Counted from the first letter of the stretch, positions 8,517 through 17,260 are shown. The stretch: DNA of 55,357 bases from CAZDET01 sp964504335 (GCA_964504335.1 CAZDET010000031.1:1-55357), one strand, 5' to 3'. The notes: generated by a model from the sequence alone, not told the origin. Translations and numbers: made by a program.

Positions 8517-8877
8517 CGGTAGTTAAAACACCAAATATGATTTGGAAATTTGCTCCTCAATGTGTACAGTATTATCAAAAATTTGGAGCACAAGAAAAAA
8601 AGTTTGGCTAAAAAGCGCTTTTGTCGGACGCGATCAAATAGCCGCCACCGCGGTCAATTTAATTGATAATTAGCCCGTTATCTATCAGATCAACGTTCAT
8701 TTATCGATTAATTAACCTTTTTTGTCTAGGCTTTTGCGTTCTTGGTCTATACGATATAGCGTAGTTTCCATAACTTTAACGAGACACCTCACGTACAACC
8801 ACCAACCCATTGCACGCGTATAGAGGCCCGCCACCAGCGGTGCCATTAAATGAACAGGTGTTATTATTCGTAGTGGT
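8517..8877. other. Intergenic region, AT-rich, no gene seen
   Basis: 361 bp between the MoxR gene and the Omp85 gene. It contains a perfect dyad CCAAAT-atg-ATTTGG at 8531-8545 just after the MoxR stop, facing arms TGCTCC (8551) and GGAGCA (8585) that could form a weak terminator hairpin, and the palindrome AAAAGCGCTTTT at 8611-8622. I found no convincing open frame and no clear TAnnTTTG promoter box for the downstream gene. Confidence 0.5.
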
Positions 8878-10281
8878 ATGCGGTTTAAATGGATAGTGTT
8901 TCTGATCCTCGGATTCGGAGGGTACCTGCAGGCGCAGGATGATACAGTGCAGTTAGTTGACATTCAAGTGGAGGGCAACGGACTTACGCGCACCGGTGTC
9001 ATTCTGCGGGAATTGCCTTTCGCCATCGGCGATGTCGTCTCTCTGGATGTATTGCCCCAGCGTTTGCGGGAGGGCGAGCTTCAGCTCATGAATACGGGCC
9101 TCTTCACGGCCGCGGAGATTACCTATGCCAATTGGGAAGGAGAAACCAACGACGTGACGCTCCGGGTGGTGGTATCCGAAAACTGGTATATCTATCCGGT
9201 GCCCACCTTCGAATTGGCCGACCGCAATTTCAACGTTTGGTGGACCGAGCAGAATCGCTCCCTCGATCGCATCAACGTGGGTGGTGAATTTACCCACCAG
9301 AACTTCTCCGGTCGGGCGGATCGCCTGAAAGTGGGCGCCGAATTCGGCTACACCCGTACTTTTTCCCTCGGCTACGACCTGCCCTACGTAGGACCCAACC
9401 GCAACTGGGGCATTTCCGTCGATGCGAACTTCCGTCAAAACCGGGAGATCAACTACAAGACGAAGTACAATAAGCACCAGTTTTTCAACGATCCATCCTC
9501 GTTTATTTACCAGGAATTCTTCACCGGCCTGGAAGCCGCATTCCGGCCGAAACTCTACACGCGCCATAGCTGGCGGGTCGGCTACCAGCGCAATACCGTC
9601 GACGATTCCATTCTGGAGCGCAATACGGATTTCTTTGGCAGCGGCCAGCAGAAGCAGCGCTTTCTGTCCATTTCTTACCGCCTGGTGACGGATCGCCGCG
9701 ACGTCCGTTCCTATCCCTGGAAGGGAAATTACACCAGTATCGAAATGATCAAGGATGGGCTTGGCCTATTCGGCGACCGCAACACCTTTACTGTTTCCGG
9801 AAATTACCGGCAGTATTTCCCGCTCGGAAAGCAAAACCGCTGGAGCTTGGGTATGATTGCCAGTGGCAAGCTCTCCGTTATTCGCTCCCATCAGGCCTAC
9901 AATTACCACCGAGCATTGGGCTACGGCGTCAACTCGCTGCGGGGCTACGAATTCTACGTGATGGACGGACTGGATCTTGCCCTGTTGAAGACCAGCCTGC
10001 GCTTCCGGCTGTTCGAAGAGCGGCTTTCCTTCGGGAAGCTGGTTCCCATTCGCGCCTTCCGCACGATGCCGGTGAGGGCCTACTTCGGCATCTACGGAGA
10101 TACCGGATTTGCGCACGATCCGCACTTCCACAGCAACAATCCTCTCAACAACCGACTCCTCTACGGTGGCGGCCTGGGCATCGACCTGGTGATGTACTAC
10201 GACAAAGTGATCCGCCTGCAGTACAATATGAACCACTTGCAGGAAGCAGGATTCTTCCTGAAGCTGGACCTCAATATTTGA
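8878..10281 (+). CDS. Omp85/BamA-TamA-family outer membrane barrel protein
   Basis: 467 residues. A signal peptide of about 19 residues ends in LQAQ. Residues 25-100 look like a single POTRA domain (VDIQVEGNGLTRTGVILREL... then an ENWYIYPVP hinge). The remainder is a bacterial surface antigen (D15) type barrel with alternating aromatic strands; GYGVNSLRGYE resembles the conserved barrel loop of Omp85 proteins. BamA itself has five POTRAs and about 800 residues, so this is a short family member, not the main assembly factor. Short Omp85 proteins in Bacteroidota have unclear cargo. The NAD kinase gene follows 109 bp downstream and is not obviously linked. Confidence 0.82.
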   Translation: MRFKWIVFLILGFGGYLQAQDDTVQLVDIQVEGNGLTRTGVILRELPFAIGDVVSLDVLPQRLREGELQLMNTGLFTAAEITYANWEGETNDVTLRVVVSENWYIYPVPTFELADRNFNVWWTEQNRSLDRINVGGEFTHQNFSGRADRLKVGAEFGYTRTFSLGYDLPYVGPNRNWGISVDANFRQNREINYKTKYNKHQFFNDPSSFIYQEFFTGLEAAFRPKLYTRHSWRVGYQRNTVDDSILERNTDFFGSGQQKQRFLSISYRLVTDRRDVRSYPWKGNYTSIEMIKDGLGLFGDRNTFTVSGNYRQYFPLGKQNRWSLGMIASGKLSVIRSHQAYNYHRALGYGVNSLRGYEFYVMDGLDLALLKTSLRFRLFEERLSFGKLVPIRAFRTMPVRAYFGIYGDTGFAHDPHFHSNNPLNNRLLYGGGLGIDLVMYYDKVIRLQYNMNHLQEAGFFLKLDLNI

Positions 10282-10390
10282 TATCCGACGTCGAGCCTTC
10301 CATATTCACGCGTTTGTCCCACTTTTTTGGAGCGCAGGTTGACCATGCGGTTTAAAAAGCGTTATTTCGGCACTCATAACGAGCGCCAAC

Positions 10391-11275
10391 ATGCAAGTGG
10401 TCATTTTCAGCAAGACGGTCAAGGAACAGGACCTTCCCCACGTCCAACATCTATTCGACACCTTGGCCGAGTCGGGAATTGCCGCTTACGTATACGGCCC
10501 TTACCTCGAGGCATTGCGGCCTCACATTCACTTTAAACGCGATGTGGGAGTATTCGAGGGCTTCCTCGACTTTGCCGTCAAAAAATTCGATTTCTTCATT
10601 ACGCTGGGCGGCGACGGTACCATTCTCCATGCCACCACGGTGGTGCGCAACAGCGGAGTGCCCATTTTAGGGATCAACCTAGGCCGACTGGGTTTCCTGG
10701 CGACCGTAGAAAAACGCCAGATCCGCCACGCCATTTCGCGTCTGATCCGGGGGATGTACGACATCGAAGAGCGCAGCATGATTTACCTGGAGAGCAACCT
10801 GCCCGTCTTCGGCGATATGCCATACGCCCTCAACGATTTCACCCTGCTCAAGCGCGATACCAGCAGCATGATCACCGTACATGCCTTTATCAACGGGGCC
10901 TATCTCAACAGCTACTGGGCGGACGGTATCATTGTAGCTACCCCAACCGGCTCGACGGGCTACAGCCTCAGTTGCGGGGGGCCCATCATCTTCCCGAATT
11001 CGGGCAACTTCGTCATCACCCCCGTTGCCCCACACAATCTCAATATTCGCCCCATCGTCATCAGCGAAGATTCCGTGATTTCCTTCGAAATCGAAGGCCG
11101 GGCCGAAAACTTCCTATGCACCCTCGACAGCCGCTTTGAAATGATCGGCTGCAATCACCAACTGGCCGTACGGCGCAACGATTTTTGTACCCAACTGGTA
11201 CGCCTACAGGATATTAGCTTCCTCGACACGCTGCGCAACAAAATGAATTGGGGCCAGGATCGGCGGAATCGGTAA
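10391..11275 (+). CDS. nadK: NAD kinase
   Basis: 294 residues, the usual length. It phosphorylates NAD to NADP with ATP or polyphosphate in the cytoplasm. GGDGT (residues 73-77) is the diagnostic nucleotide-binding motif, followed by the NE/D-like region ALNDFTLL and the glycine-rich PTGSTGYSLSCGGPI. The start ATG at 10391 precedes MQVVIFSKTV, a normal N-terminus for the family; an ATG at 10345 is in a different frame. The gene is probably part of a plus-strand run with the Omp85 gene before it and the cyclase-family gene 51 bp after it. Confidence 0.96.
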   Translation: MQVVIFSKTVKEQDLPHVQHLFDTLAESGIAAYVYGPYLEALRPHIHFKRDVGVFEGFLDFAVKKFDFFITLGGDGTILHATTVVRNSGVPILGINLGRLGFLATVEKRQIRHAISRLIRGMYDIEERSMIYLESNLPVFGDMPYALNDFTLLKRDTSSMITVHAFINGAYLNSYWADGIIVATPTGSTGYSLSCGGPIIFPNSGNFVITPVAPHNLNIRPIVISEDSVISFEIEGRAENFLCTLDSRFEMIGCNHQLAVRRNDFCTQLVRLQDISFLDTLRNKMNWGQDRRNR

Positions 11276-11326
11276 TTTCTTATTGAATGTGCCAATGTCA
11301 GTAAATTACAGCATCACAGCATTACC

Positions 11327-12079
11327 ATGCTAGCCACCATCCAACTAAAGACAGATACCTATCAGATCGACCTCCGGCAGCCGCTCGAGATCGGTATACC
11401 GCTTCGATTCGACGGGTCGGGGCCGCAGGCCTGGTATGCGCCTTACGCCGAGGCAGAGCCGATTCGGGCCGGGGAATTTGTGGGATCAGTCCGGGCGGGA
11501 GGAGCCGTCAATTTTTATCAATTGCGGATGACCCCGCACGGAAATGGAACGCATACGGAGTGCGTGGGGCACATTGCGCCCGAATGGATACCACTAACGG
11601 AGGTCTTCGATCAATTCTGGTTTCTGGCCCAGGTGATCAGTTTGTATCCGCAAAAACGGGCAGACGGGGAGCGTTGTATCGAGCGGGCTCAACTGGAAGA
11701 AGCATTGGAGGACGACGTGCCGGCGCTCGTGATTCGAACCCTTCCAAACGATGCCCTCAAACTGCGGACGAATTACTCCGGGGCCAATCCACCCTACTTA
11801 TCTCCGGAGGCGGCTTCGTTGCTTGCCGAGCGCGGTATTCAACACCTCCTCATCGACCTGCCAAGCATCGATCCGGAATCGGACGGAGGCGCACTGGCCG
11901 CCCACCGCGCTTTCTGGGCCTTTCCCGAACAACCCCGGCGGCAAGCCACCATCACCGAACTCATCTACGTACCTGCGGAAGTGACCGACGGCCTTTACCT
12001 GCTGGAGCTGCAAGTGCCCGCTTTTCATCTCGATGCGGCTCCCTCCCGGCCACTTTTATACCGACTCATTCGTTCATAG
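11327..12079 (+). CDS. Cyclase-family metal-dependent hydrolase (kynurenine formamidase-like)
   Basis: 250 residues. The family hallmark HGNGTHTECVGH (HxxxTHxExxxH-like) is present near residues 70-81 and would bind a divalent metal. LPSIDPESDGG and AHRAFWAF fit the second half of the fold. Members include kynurenine formamidase (KynB) and isatin hydrolase; the precise substrate cannot be read from the sequence. No kynurenine-pathway gene is adjacent. Start ATG at 11327; no signal peptide, so probably cytoplasmic. Confidence 0.85.
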   Translation: MLATIQLKTDTYQIDLRQPLEIGIPLRFDGSGPQAWYAPYAEAEPIRAGEFVGSVRAGGAVNFYQLRMTPHGNGTHTECVGHIAPEWIPLTEVFDQFWFLAQVISLYPQKRADGERCIERAQLEEALEDDVPALVIRTLPNDALKLRTNYSGANPPYLSPEAASLLAERGIQHLLIDLPSIDPESDGGALAAHRAFWAFPEQPRRQATITELIYVPAEVTDGLYLLELQVPAFHLDAAPSRPLLYRLIRS

Positions 12080-12195
12080 TACGTGCGGCATTGTGCTGAC
12101 CAATGAGGTTTCGACAAGTCCAAACCTTTTTGCGTCGAGTATAAACTATTATATTCGCATAGGATTATAGTAGTAATTAAATCGCTTCTTTTTGT

Positions 12196-12861
12196 ATGTC
12201 TAACCGGCAGGTATATTATTCTCCTCTGTATCGGGATTTCCACTCGATTGAGTCTAATAATTACCAGCGCATGATCCGGTTTTACGAAGATAAGGAGAAG
12301 CAAATCGGTAAACTCGACTTCGGAGAATACTTCGATCTGACCGTTCGCTACGTCGATGCGCTCTTTGAGACGGGAGCCTACCGCAAACACTTGCTGCTCG
12401 TCGATGGGATCATCGAAGCATCCATTGAATACAACGTCCGTTACGTGGGCTCCAAAGATGTGTTTCGGCACATGCTCTTCCGCAAGGCGGCCTCCTGCTA
12501 CCGACTGGGGAAGTACGATCAGGCGCACTACATCCTTCACGAATTGCTGCGCATACAGCCGGAGGATCAGGAGTCGTTGGAGTTTTTAAAAAAGACCATC
12601 CGGCAACAACAGGAAGGCCTGCATCAGTTGAGCCGGGCCGGCGCTATTTTTTTCTTCATGTGCGCTGCCATGGTGACCGGCTTTGAGGTCCTGTTTGTGC
12701 GCCCGTTTTACGAATCGCATGCCGATGCGGTAGAGTGGGCACGCAATGCACTTTTCCTCGCCGGCGTTTTAGTGTATGTCGGAGTCCAATTGTACATCTA
12801 TTTGAAAGCTCACCACAAAGCGAATCAGTTTCGCGACCACCTCCGACATCAAGGAAAGTAA
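12196..12861 (+). CDS. TPR-like protein with two C-terminal membrane helices, unknown function
   Basis: 221 residues. The first 140 are helical and contain a TPR-like stretch (KAASCYRLGKYDQAHYILHE) that may bind proteins. Two hydrophobic helices follow at about 151-171 and 189-208, so the soluble part is held at the inner membrane. The tail is basic (KAHHKANQFRDHLRHQ). I do not recognise a family. It lies alone between the cyclase-family gene (116 bp upstream) and the nucleotidyltransferase (119 bp downstream). The upstream gap holds TATATTCG at about 12150, one mismatch from the TAnnTTTG promoter box. Confidence 0.75.
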   Translation: MSNRQVYYSPLYRDFHSIESNNYQRMIRFYEDKEKQIGKLDFGEYFDLTVRYVDALFETGAYRKHLLLVDGIIEASIEYNVRYVGSKDVFRHMLFRKAASCYRLGKYDQAHYILHELLRIQPEDQESLEFLKKTIRQQQEGLHQLSRAGAIFFFMCAAMVTGFEVLFVRPFYESHADAVEWARNALFLAGVLVYVGVQLYIYLKAHHKANQFRDHLRHQGK

Positions 12862-12863
12862 GA

Positions 12864-12935
12864 CCTACGAACATCCGCACTTCGGGTCCGTTTCCCGAAA
12901 TGGCAACTGTAACCTTGCTTTCCCCGATTCGTAGG
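12864..12935. repeat. Nested inverted repeats between two plus-strand genes
   Basis: Outer arms CCTACGAA (12864-12871) and TTCGTAGG (12928-12935) are perfect complements. Inside them TTCGGG (12881-12886) and CCCGAA (12894-12899) form a second perfect hairpin. There is no T tract, so it is not a classical terminator. It could be a leader structure of the nucleotidyltransferase mRNA or a protein-binding site. Confidence 0.5.
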
Positions 12936-12980
12936 TAAGGATAACAGCTCATCGATTATTAGTCATAAAACCAAGAACCT

Positions 12981-13901
12981 GTGGAAAAACCAACATTGGT
13001 CATTCTCGCTGCCGGCATGGGAAGCCGCTACGGCGGTCTAAAACAAATTGACGGAGTAGGCCCCCACGAAGAAGGCATTATCGAATATTCTATCTACGAT
13101 GCCATTCGGGCGGGTTTTGGCAAAGTCGTATTTGTGATTCGAAAAGATATCGAAGCCCCCTTTAAAGAAAAGTTCTCCGGCCGCTTTGGCGACCAAATTG
13201 TGGTTGATTACGCCTTCCAGGAAATGGATAGCTTCGTGCCGGATGGCATCGATCCCAGCTTTCGCGAAAAGCCCTGGGGAACCGCCCATGCGATGCTTGT
13301 AGCAGAGCCGGTAGTGGATACCCCCTTTGCCGTGATCAATGCCGATGACTATTACGGCGTGGAAGCCTTCCATACAATGGCCACTTTCCTCACCACCGAT
13401 GTACGGCCAGATTTGTATAGCATGATCGGCTACGTGCTCCGCAACACCCTCTCCGACCACGGTACCGTCAATCGCGGCGTCGCCACTATGGATGGCGATA
13501 CCCTACTCACCGATGTGAAGGAACGCCTGAAAATCCAGCGCGACAACGGAAAGGTCACCTACCTGGGAGAAGACGGGAATCGCTACGATGTAAGCGACGA
13601 AAGCCTCGTATCCATGAACTTCTGGGGTTTTCATCCTTCGATCTTCCAGGCTACCAAGGACATGTTTCACCAGTTCGTGCACGACAATGGTACTGCACCA
13701 AAGGCAGAATTCCTCATCCCCGAGGTAGTGGACACGCTCATCAAGCAGGGTAAGGCGCAGGTGAGAGTCCTGAGAAGTGAAGACAAGTGGTACGGCGTTA
13801 CCTACCGCGATGACAAGCCCAAGGTGCAGGAAGCCTTTGCAATGCTTATCAAAGAAAACGTCTATCCTTCTCCCCTATTCGGAGCCACAACCTCCAGCTA
13901 G
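12981..13901 (+). CDS. Sugar-phosphate nucleotidyltransferase-family protein
   Basis: 306 residues from a GTG start, chosen because the glycine-rich LAAGMGSRYGGLKQ begins at residue 8. This is the nucleotide-binding loop of the NTP_transferase (RmlA/GalU-like) superfamily. VINADDYYG carries the metal-binding Asp, and KPWGTAHAML the conserved sugar-site region. It would join a nucleotide to a sugar phosphate or similar alcohol; the exact sugar is not readable. No polysaccharide cluster surrounds it. A perfect 14-bp hairpin follows the stop codon. Confidence 0.85.
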   Translation: MEKPTLVILAAGMGSRYGGLKQIDGVGPHEEGIIEYSIYDAIRAGFGKVVFVIRKDIEAPFKEKFSGRFGDQIVVDYAFQEMDSFVPDGIDPSFREKPWGTAHAMLVAEPVVDTPFAVINADDYYGVEAFHTMATFLTTDVRPDLYSMIGYVLRNTLSDHGTVNRGVATMDGDTLLTDVKERLKIQRDNGKVTYLGEDGNRYDVSDESLVSMNFWGFHPSIFQATKDMFHQFVHDNGTAPKAEFLIPEVVDTLIKQGKAQVRVLRSEDKWYGVTYRDDKPKVQEAFAMLIKENVYPSPLFGATTSS

Positions 13902-13916
13902 GACCTCCGATAGAGT

Positions 13917-13957
13917 CTCGGAATGGTCATTCGGCTTGGATGGATGACCATTCCGAG
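13917..13957. terminator. Strong hairpin after the nucleotidyltransferase gene
   Basis: CTCGGAATGGTCAT (13917-13930) and ATGACCATTCCGAG (13944-13957) form a perfect 14-bp stem with a 13-nt loop, starting 16 bp after the stop codon. No T tract follows, so termination efficiency is uncertain. It borders the dispersed repeat and could be part of it, though copies 1 and 3 do not show it. Confidence 0.55.
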
Positions 13958-13999
13958 GCTCGACATACCGGACAACCGGGCAATGGATATCCTCCCGGC

Positions 14000-14217
14000 A
14001 ACCGAGCCGATTGCCGGGCCGGGCCGACCGCACACCATGTGGGTGGGAATATAAAAATGACCCACCCACCATACCTGCCAGCCTGAAGGGCCACAGGCAG
14101 CCCAAGCGCGTATTCTGCACGCAGCTGCCAGCAATGTAAACGGCCGTGTTGTAATGGACTTTGGAACCAATACTGCTAGATCAGCAGCCTGTTCTTTAGA
14201 GCGGTACCGCAAAGATA
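14000..14217 (-). repeat. Dispersed intergenic repeat, copy 2 (most complete)
   Basis: Read on the minus strand, the first half (14217 to about 14126) matches copy 3 at 51424-51518 and the second half (about 14116 to 14030) matches copy 1 at 1-95. It contains a perfect 9-bp hairpin, GTGGGTGGG / CCCACCCAC, around 14035-14068. A minus-strand open frame of 104 codons covers it, but its frame is broken in both other copies. The 439-bp gap 13902-14340 holds only the hairpin at 13917-13957, this repeat and the promoter of the MarR gene. Confidence 0.72.
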
Positions 14218-14296
14218 AACCTTTACGGGGTTACAGTCAATAACGTCACTACATCTTTTGGTTCGAATACCGAAAAAATAACCGCGGTTCTTTTAC

Positions 14297-14327
14297 TTGA
14301 ATTTAATTGCTATACTAATTATATTTG
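14297..14327 (+). promoter_or_regulatory. Bacteroidota-type promoter of the MarR-hmgA-hpd operon
   Basis: TTG (14297-14299), a 20-nt spacer and TATATTTG (14320-14327) match the Bacteroidota housekeeping promoter (TTTG / TAnnTTTG). Transcription would start only a few bases before the ATG at 14341, giving a very short leader. The AT-rich stretch around it is a reasonable place for MarR autoregulation, but I see no clean palindrome. Confidence 0.55.
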
Positions 14328-14340
14328 CACAAACGATTTT

Positions 14341-14805
14341 ATGCACAAGCCATCTTCGCCCAAGCTGTTGCGATCCGAGCTATCGGGCTTTCTGCTCGAG
14401 CGCACCGCTAAGCGGATGAAGCAACTGGCGCAACAACGATTAGCAGAGGCAGAAATCGACCTGACGGTCGATCAATGGCTGGTATTGCGGGCCCTTCAGC
14501 AGGAAGATGGCCAATCTCAGTATCAGCTCGCACAGGGTACCGCAAAAGATGCCCCTACCATGACGCGGATCATCGATCTGCTCGTGAAAAAGGACTACTG
14601 CCAGCGGGTACCCGACCCAGAGGATCGCCGGCGGTTTCGAATCGTCCTACACCCAATGGGGCGGCGTATTCTCAAACAAGCCCTTCCCATTATCCAATCC
14701 GTGCGCGAAATTGCCTGGAACGGGCTGGAGGAAGCCGAGCTAGTCGCCTTAGAGCAAATGATGAAGCAGGTATTACACAATCTCAACGAAGCCCGCAACC
14801 GATAA
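14341..14805 (+). CDS. MarR-family transcriptional regulator
   Basis: 154 residues with the MarR winged helix-turn-helix: dimer helix at the start, LTVDQWLVLRAL, recognition region APTMTRIIDLLVKKDY, and the wing DPEDRRRFRIVLHPMGR with the typical DxRxxR-like basic beta-hairpin. It starts the tyrosine-degradation run; hmgA follows after 11 bp. MarR proteins usually repress the neighbouring operon and release DNA on binding an aromatic ligand, so homogentisate or 4-hydroxyphenylpyruvate is a natural guess for the inducer. That is inference. Confidence 0.93.
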   Translation: MHKPSSPKLLRSELSGFLLERTAKRMKQLAQQRLAEAEIDLTVDQWLVLRALQQEDGQSQYQLAQGTAKDAPTMTRIIDLLVKKDYCQRVPDPEDRRRFRIVLHPMGRRILKQALPIIQSVREIAWNGLEEAELVALEQMMKQVLHNLNEARNR

Positions 14806-14816
14806 ACCACCGCGTT

Positions 14817-15980
14817 ATGCATTACCACCGGCTAGGGCAGGTGCCCCCCAAACGCCACACCCAATTTCGCCAACCAAATGGAGCCTTGTATCATGAAGAA
14901 CTCTTCTCTACCGAAGGCTTCAGCGATTTGCACAGCCTGTTGTACCACATCCACCCCCCTACCCAAATCGTGCAGGTAGGCGATCCTTTCTCAGCGGCTC
15001 CGGCAATTGCAGCAGACCGGCAACTGAAGCACCGCAGCCTGAAAGGCTTTCGGGTAGCCCCGGAAGACGACTATCTGAAAAGCCGTAAGGTCGTTCTGGC
15101 CAACGCAGACTGCCAAATCAGCCTCGCGGCCCCGCGCCAAAGCATGACAGATTACTTTTTCAAGAACGCCGACGCCGATGAAGTGCTGTTCATCCACGAA
15201 GGGGACGGGACGCTGCACACTATGTACGGCACGCTGCCTTTTACCGAAGGGGATTACGTGGTCATTCCTCGCGGCACTATCTACCAACTCGAGTTTAATC
15301 GTCCCGACAATCGACTATTCATCGTCGAAAGTCACAGCCCCATCACGACTCCGAAGCGCTACCGCAACGATTTCGGCCAGTTGATGGAACACGCGCCCTT
15401 CTGCGAGCGCGACATCCGCAAGCCGGAGCAACTGACACCCCACAGCGAGCAGGGGGAATTTAGGTTCTTCATCAAAAAACAACAGCAGGTATATCCCTAT
15501 ACCTACCTTGGTCATCCATTCGACGTAGTCGGATGGGATGGCTATGTATATCCCTATGCATTCAGCATCCACAATTTCGAACCGATTACCGGGCGTGTCC
15601 ACCAGCCACCACCCGTGCACCAGACGTTTGCCGCAAAAGGATTCGTCATCTGTTCGTTCGTGCCGCGCCTTTACGACTACCACCCTCTGGCGATACCGGC
15701 TCCGTACAATCACTCCAACATCGATTCTGACGAAGTCCTCTACTACGTCGATGGCGACTTCATGAGCCGCAAGCACGTCGAACGCGGCATGATTACCCTG
15801 CATCCGGGCGGCATCCCGCACGGCCCGCATCCCGGAACGGTTGAAAAAAGCATTGGCGCAAAAGAAACCAAAGAACTGGCCGTCATGGTGGATACGTTCC
15901 GCCCCCTCCAACTCACGGAGATAGCCCTGCAAATAGAGGATGGCGATTACTACCGTTCCTGGCTACCATCCAATTCTTAA
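14817..15980 (+). CDS. hmgA: Homogentisate 1,2-dioxygenase
   Basis: 387 residues. The frame is open from 14475, but the ATG at 14817, 11 bp after the MarR stop, gives the normal N-terminus MHYHRLGQVPPKRHTQF and is preferred. The protein is a two-cupin iron enzyme. Likely iron ligands lie in PYNHSNIDSDEVLYY (His and Glu) and GGIPHGPHPG (His). It opens the homogentisate ring to maleylacetoacetate, the second step shown here of tyrosine breakdown; the next enzymes (MaiA, FahA) are not in the window. Followed by hpd after 46 bp. Confidence 0.93.
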   Translation: MHYHRLGQVPPKRHTQFRQPNGALYHEELFSTEGFSDLHSLLYHIHPPTQIVQVGDPFSAAPAIAADRQLKHRSLKGFRVAPEDDYLKSRKVVLANADCQISLAAPRQSMTDYFFKNADADEVLFIHEGDGTLHTMYGTLPFTEGDYVVIPRGTIYQLEFNRPDNRLFIVESHSPITTPKRYRNDFGQLMEHAPFCERDIRKPEQLTPHSEQGEFRFFIKKQQQVYPYTYLGHPFDVVGWDGYVYPYAFSIHNFEPITGRVHQPPPVHQTFAAKGFVICSFVPRLYDYHPLAIPAPYNHSNIDSDEVLYYVDGDFMSRKHVERGMITLHPGGIPHGPHPGTVEKSIGAKETKELAVMVDTFRPLQLTEIALQIEDGDYYRSWLPSNS

Positions 15981-16026
15981 CCAACTCAATAGCCGCATTT
16001 AAACTATAAACAGCAAACCGCTAACC

Positions 16027-17151
16027 ATGGATACGATCACCTCACCAAATACAACCACCACCCAGGATACCTTCCCCATCCTCGGTACGGACTACATTGA
16101 GTTTTACGTCGGCAATGCCAAACAGGCAGCCTATTTCTATCAATCGGCCTTCGGCTACGAACTCATTGCCTACCGGGGCCCCGAAACGGGAAGCCGCGAC
16201 CAGATCAGCTACGTGCTGAAGCAGGGAAAAATCCGCCTCGTGATCAGCGGTGCCGTAAAAAACGAGCATCCGATCAATCAGCACGTGAGCCGGCACGGCG
16301 ATGGGGTCAAGGTCCTGGCTCTGACCGTGCCCAATGCGGAAACGGCCTATCAACAAGCCGTTGAGCGCGGTGCCAAATCCGCTTTTGCTCCGCATACGAT
16401 CGAAGACGAGCACGGCCGCGTGAGCTTGTCGGCCATTCACACCTACGGCGAGACTCTTCATGTATTCGTCGACCGCAGCGCTTATTCGGGGGCGTTCATG
16501 CCGGGCTTCGAAGCCCGCTCCTCCGCTATGGAATTCCAGCCAATCGGTTTGGAATACGTCGATCATTGCGTCGGGAATGTCGAGCTGGGGCAAATGAACC
16601 ATTGGGTCGATTTCTATCGCGATGTCATGGGCTTCAAACTTCTGGTCACCTTCGACGACAAGGACATCAGCACGGATTACACCGCTCTCATGAGTAAGGT
16701 GGTCAGTAATGGAAATGGGTACATCAAGTTCCCCATCAACGAACCGGCGGAGGGCAAGAAGAAAAGCCAGATCGAAGAATACCTGGAGTTTTACGGCGGG
16801 GCCGGCGTTCAGCACATTGCTGTAGCCACTAAGGATATCATCCATACCGTCGATAGCCTGCGCCGACGGGGAGTCGACTTCCTGCACGTTCCCGATACCT
16901 ACTACGATACCCTCCTGGACCGGGTCGGCACCATCAAGGAAGATCTCGCCGCCCTCAAGCGCCTCAATATCCTCGTGGATCGGGACGATGAAGGGTACCT
17001 GCTACAGATTTTCACCAAACCCGTGCAGGACCGCCCCACCGTCTTTTTCGAAATCATCCAGCGGGAAGGGGCGCGTAGCTTCGGAAAGGGTAACTTCAAA
17101 GCGTTGTTCGAAGCAATCGAACGGGAACAAGCGCTACGGGGGACGCTTTAG
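16027..17151 (+). CDS. hpd: 4-hydroxyphenylpyruvate dioxygenase
   Basis: 374 residues, typical length. Two vicinal-oxygen-chelate halves; iron ligands His180 (YVDHCVGN), His263 (VQHIAVAT) and Glu342 (FFEIIQREG). FGKGNFKALFEAIE is the conserved C-terminal gate helix. It converts 4-hydroxyphenylpyruvate to homogentisate, the substrate of the preceding gene, so the operon runs product-enzyme first. Cytoplasmic. MarR control is likely from the shared operon. Confidence 0.97.
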   Translation: MDTITSPNTTTTQDTFPILGTDYIEFYVGNAKQAAYFYQSAFGYELIAYRGPETGSRDQISYVLKQGKIRLVISGAVKNEHPINQHVSRHGDGVKVLALTVPNAETAYQQAVERGAKSAFAPHTIEDEHGRVSLSAIHTYGETLHVFVDRSAYSGAFMPGFEARSSAMEFQPIGLEYVDHCVGNVELGQMNHWVDFYRDVMGFKLLVTFDDKDISTDYTALMSKVVSNGNGYIKFPINEPAEGKKKSQIEEYLEFYGGAGVQHIAVATKDIIHTVDSLRRRGVDFLHVPDTYYDTLLDRVGTIKEDLAALKRLNILVDRDDEGYLLQIFTKPVQDRPTVFFEIIQREGARSFGKGNFKALFEAIEREQALRGTL

Positions 17152-17153
17152 TG

Positions 17154-17239
17154 TTTAGGTTTTTAGGCATTAGTTTCAGCAATTATAAACATCCGGGTCA
17201 TCATGCATTATCTGCATACCTAATGATCTAAAAATCTAA
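17154..17239. terminator. Imperfect inverted repeat between convergent genes
   Basis: The arm TTTAGGTTTTTAGGCATTA (17154-17172) is complementary, apart from a few positions, to TAATGATCTAAAAATCTAA (17221-17239). ATGCA-ttatc-TGCAT lies within. The position between the convergent hpd and SDR genes fits a bidirectional terminator. Similar TTTAGG/TTTTTGG-type low-complexity runs occur at 36299-36330. Confidence 0.45.
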
Positions 17240-17260
17240 CGGCCTAAGAATCTTTCTCAC

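Noticed and set aside
13898..14212. 104-codon minus-strand open frame over repeat copy 2
   Set aside because: The frame is broken by indels in both other copies of the repeat, and the translation has no protein-like pattern.
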